A stretch of DNA of 6,315 nucleotides, taken from NCBI GenBank assembly GCA_002694955.1, contig NZNR01000043.1:13958-20272 (forward strand), in the 5' to 3' direction. This DNA comes from Planctomycetaceae bacterium. Lineage in GTDB: Bacteria > Planctomycetota > Planctomycetia > Pirellulales > UBA1268. The notes below the pieces were generated by a model. That model searched no databases, was not told where the DNA came from, and was given only the letters and a program-made list of their open reading frames with translations. The position numbers and the translations under genes are program-made. Positions 5,496 through 6,315 of the stretch are shown one piece after another (positions within the stretch are counted from its first letter, which is position 1; every line of letters begins with the position of its first letter).

Positions 5496-6315
5496 TCAGG
5501 CCGCCTCAGGGTTCCGCTCTGCGTTCTCGATTTGGTTTAGTTTGTTGTACAGAGTTTTTAAACTGATACCAAGTTCATCAGCAGTTCTTGACTTGTCTCC
5601 ATTATTCCTACTAAGTCCACAACGAATCGCATTTCTTTCTATCTGTTTGAGGCTTTGTGGCTGATTTGAGGCCATGACGTTTCCATGAACTTCTGCATCC
5701 AATGTACTATTGCCACTACAATTGCTTTGGGAATCGCTGTGCACTTCTTTCTTAATCGCACGTTGTATCCTGAGCGGAATGTGTTCTGGACGAATTGGTA
5801 ACTCATCACAAAGAACTAATGCGTGCTCCACACAGTTGGCAAGTTCCCGAACATTTCCAGGCCAACTGTAGGCCTGCATAATCTTCATCGCATGATCAGT
5901 TATGAGTTGAATTCCATCCGGTATACTCTGTTGTTTTTTTTCGATGAAATGCCTGATTAACAACTTCAGATCACTCATGTGCTCCCGGAGTGACGGGACC
6001 CTGATTTCGAATGTGTTCAGACGAAACAAAAGATCTTCCCGAAAGGTTCCCTCTGACACCATTTTCTCAAGCGAGCGATGTGTTGCACAGACCACTCGTA
6101 CATCGACCGTAATTGGGTGATTGTCTCCCACCCTGCGAATTTCTCCCGACTCAAGTACCCTAAGGAGTCGTGACTGAAGCGCCGGCGGCAATTCTCCGAC
6201 TTCATCTAAGAACAAGGTGCCGCCATTAGCTACTTCAAAAAGACCTGCGCGATGCTCACTTGCTCCAGTAAAAGCACCTCGACGATGGCCAAATAATTCA
6301 CTTTCAACAAGTTGT
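5496..6315 (-). CDS. Sigma-54-dependent transcriptional activator (NtrC family), C-terminal part
   Basis: The minus-strand frame is open from the window edge (first full codon 6314-6312) to TGA at 5498-5496, giving 272 residues; the N-terminus lies outside. These activators are AAA+ ATPases that bind upstream sites and remodel sigma-54 polymerase. Seen in order are the GAFTGA loop that contacts sigma-54 (residues 13-18, in [15 protein letters not shown]), Walker B GGTLFLDE (31-38), the arginine-finger region [10 protein letters not shown] (91-100), the sensor II stretch SWPGNVREL (150-158), a linker rich in Ser and Asn (about 190-218) and a Fis-type helix-turn-helix (about 221-264) with [20 protein letters not shown]. 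Walker A and any sensory domain are not in the window, so it cannot be told whether it is a two-component response regulator or is controlled by a ligand or PAS/GAF domain. Convergent with lexA; 35 bases separate the stop codons. A start at the TTG in Walker B would be wrong. Confidence 0.95.
   Translation of the reverse strand, partial: QLVESELFGHRRGAFTGASEHRAGLFEVANGGTLFLDEVGELPPALQSRLLRVLESGEIRRVGDNHPITVDVRVVCATHRSLEKMVSEGTFREDLLFRLNTFEIRVPSLREHMSDLKLLIRHFIEKKQQSIPDGIQLITDHAMKIMQAYSWPGNVRELANCVEHALVLCDELPIRPEHIPLRIQRAIKKEVHSDSQSNCSGNSTLDAEVHGNVMASNQPQSLKQIERNAIRCGLSRNNGDKSRTADELGISLKTLYNKLNQIENAERNPEAA

Overview
The window most likely comes from a planctomycete chromosome, probably an aquatic lineage of moderate G+C. 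Four things suggest this. There is a bacterial homologue of the formylmethanofuran dehydrogenase / formyltransferase-hydrolase subunit C family, which in bacteria is known mainly from methylotrophic proteobacteria and planctomycetes. A FabZ-like protein opens in the style I associate with planctomycete dehydratases. The ribosomal genes rpsL-rpsG are not followed by fusA/tuf. Several genes lack a clear Shine-Dalgarno sequence. The assignment comes from recalled family patterns, not from a search.

Layout from left to right. At 1-224 (minus) is the N-terminal half of a FabZ-type hot-dog dehydratase that runs off the left edge. A gap of about 410 bases follows, between divergent genes. It holds a perfect 10-bp palindrome, one possible TTG-initiated small ORF with a good Shine-Dalgarno, and a 23-codon upstream ORF whose strong Shine-Dalgarno lies just before the fhcC start and whose end overlaps it. 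Next come fhcC (638-1498), rpsL (1700-2068) and rpsG (2114-2584), all on plus. Convergent to these is a two-domain SppA-type signal peptide peptidase (4506-2641, minus). A 219-base divergent spacer with a good sigma-70-like promoter separates it from lexA (4726-5460, plus). The window closes with the C-terminal 272 residues of a sigma-54-dependent activator (minus, 5' end cut off), convergent with lexA.

The genes do not form one pathway. fhcC belongs to tetrahydromethanopterin-linked C1 metabolism, rpsL/rpsG to the ribosomal decoding region, sppA to membrane protein turnover, lexA to the SOS response, and the last gene to sigma-54 transcription control. I did not find a clearly new multi-gene system. 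The points most worth checking are the short ORF overlapping the fhcC start, the arginine at S12 position 88 (a streptomycin-resistance residue in other bacteria), the basic 50-residue N-terminal extension of LexA, and the absence of any familiar SOS box at lexA.
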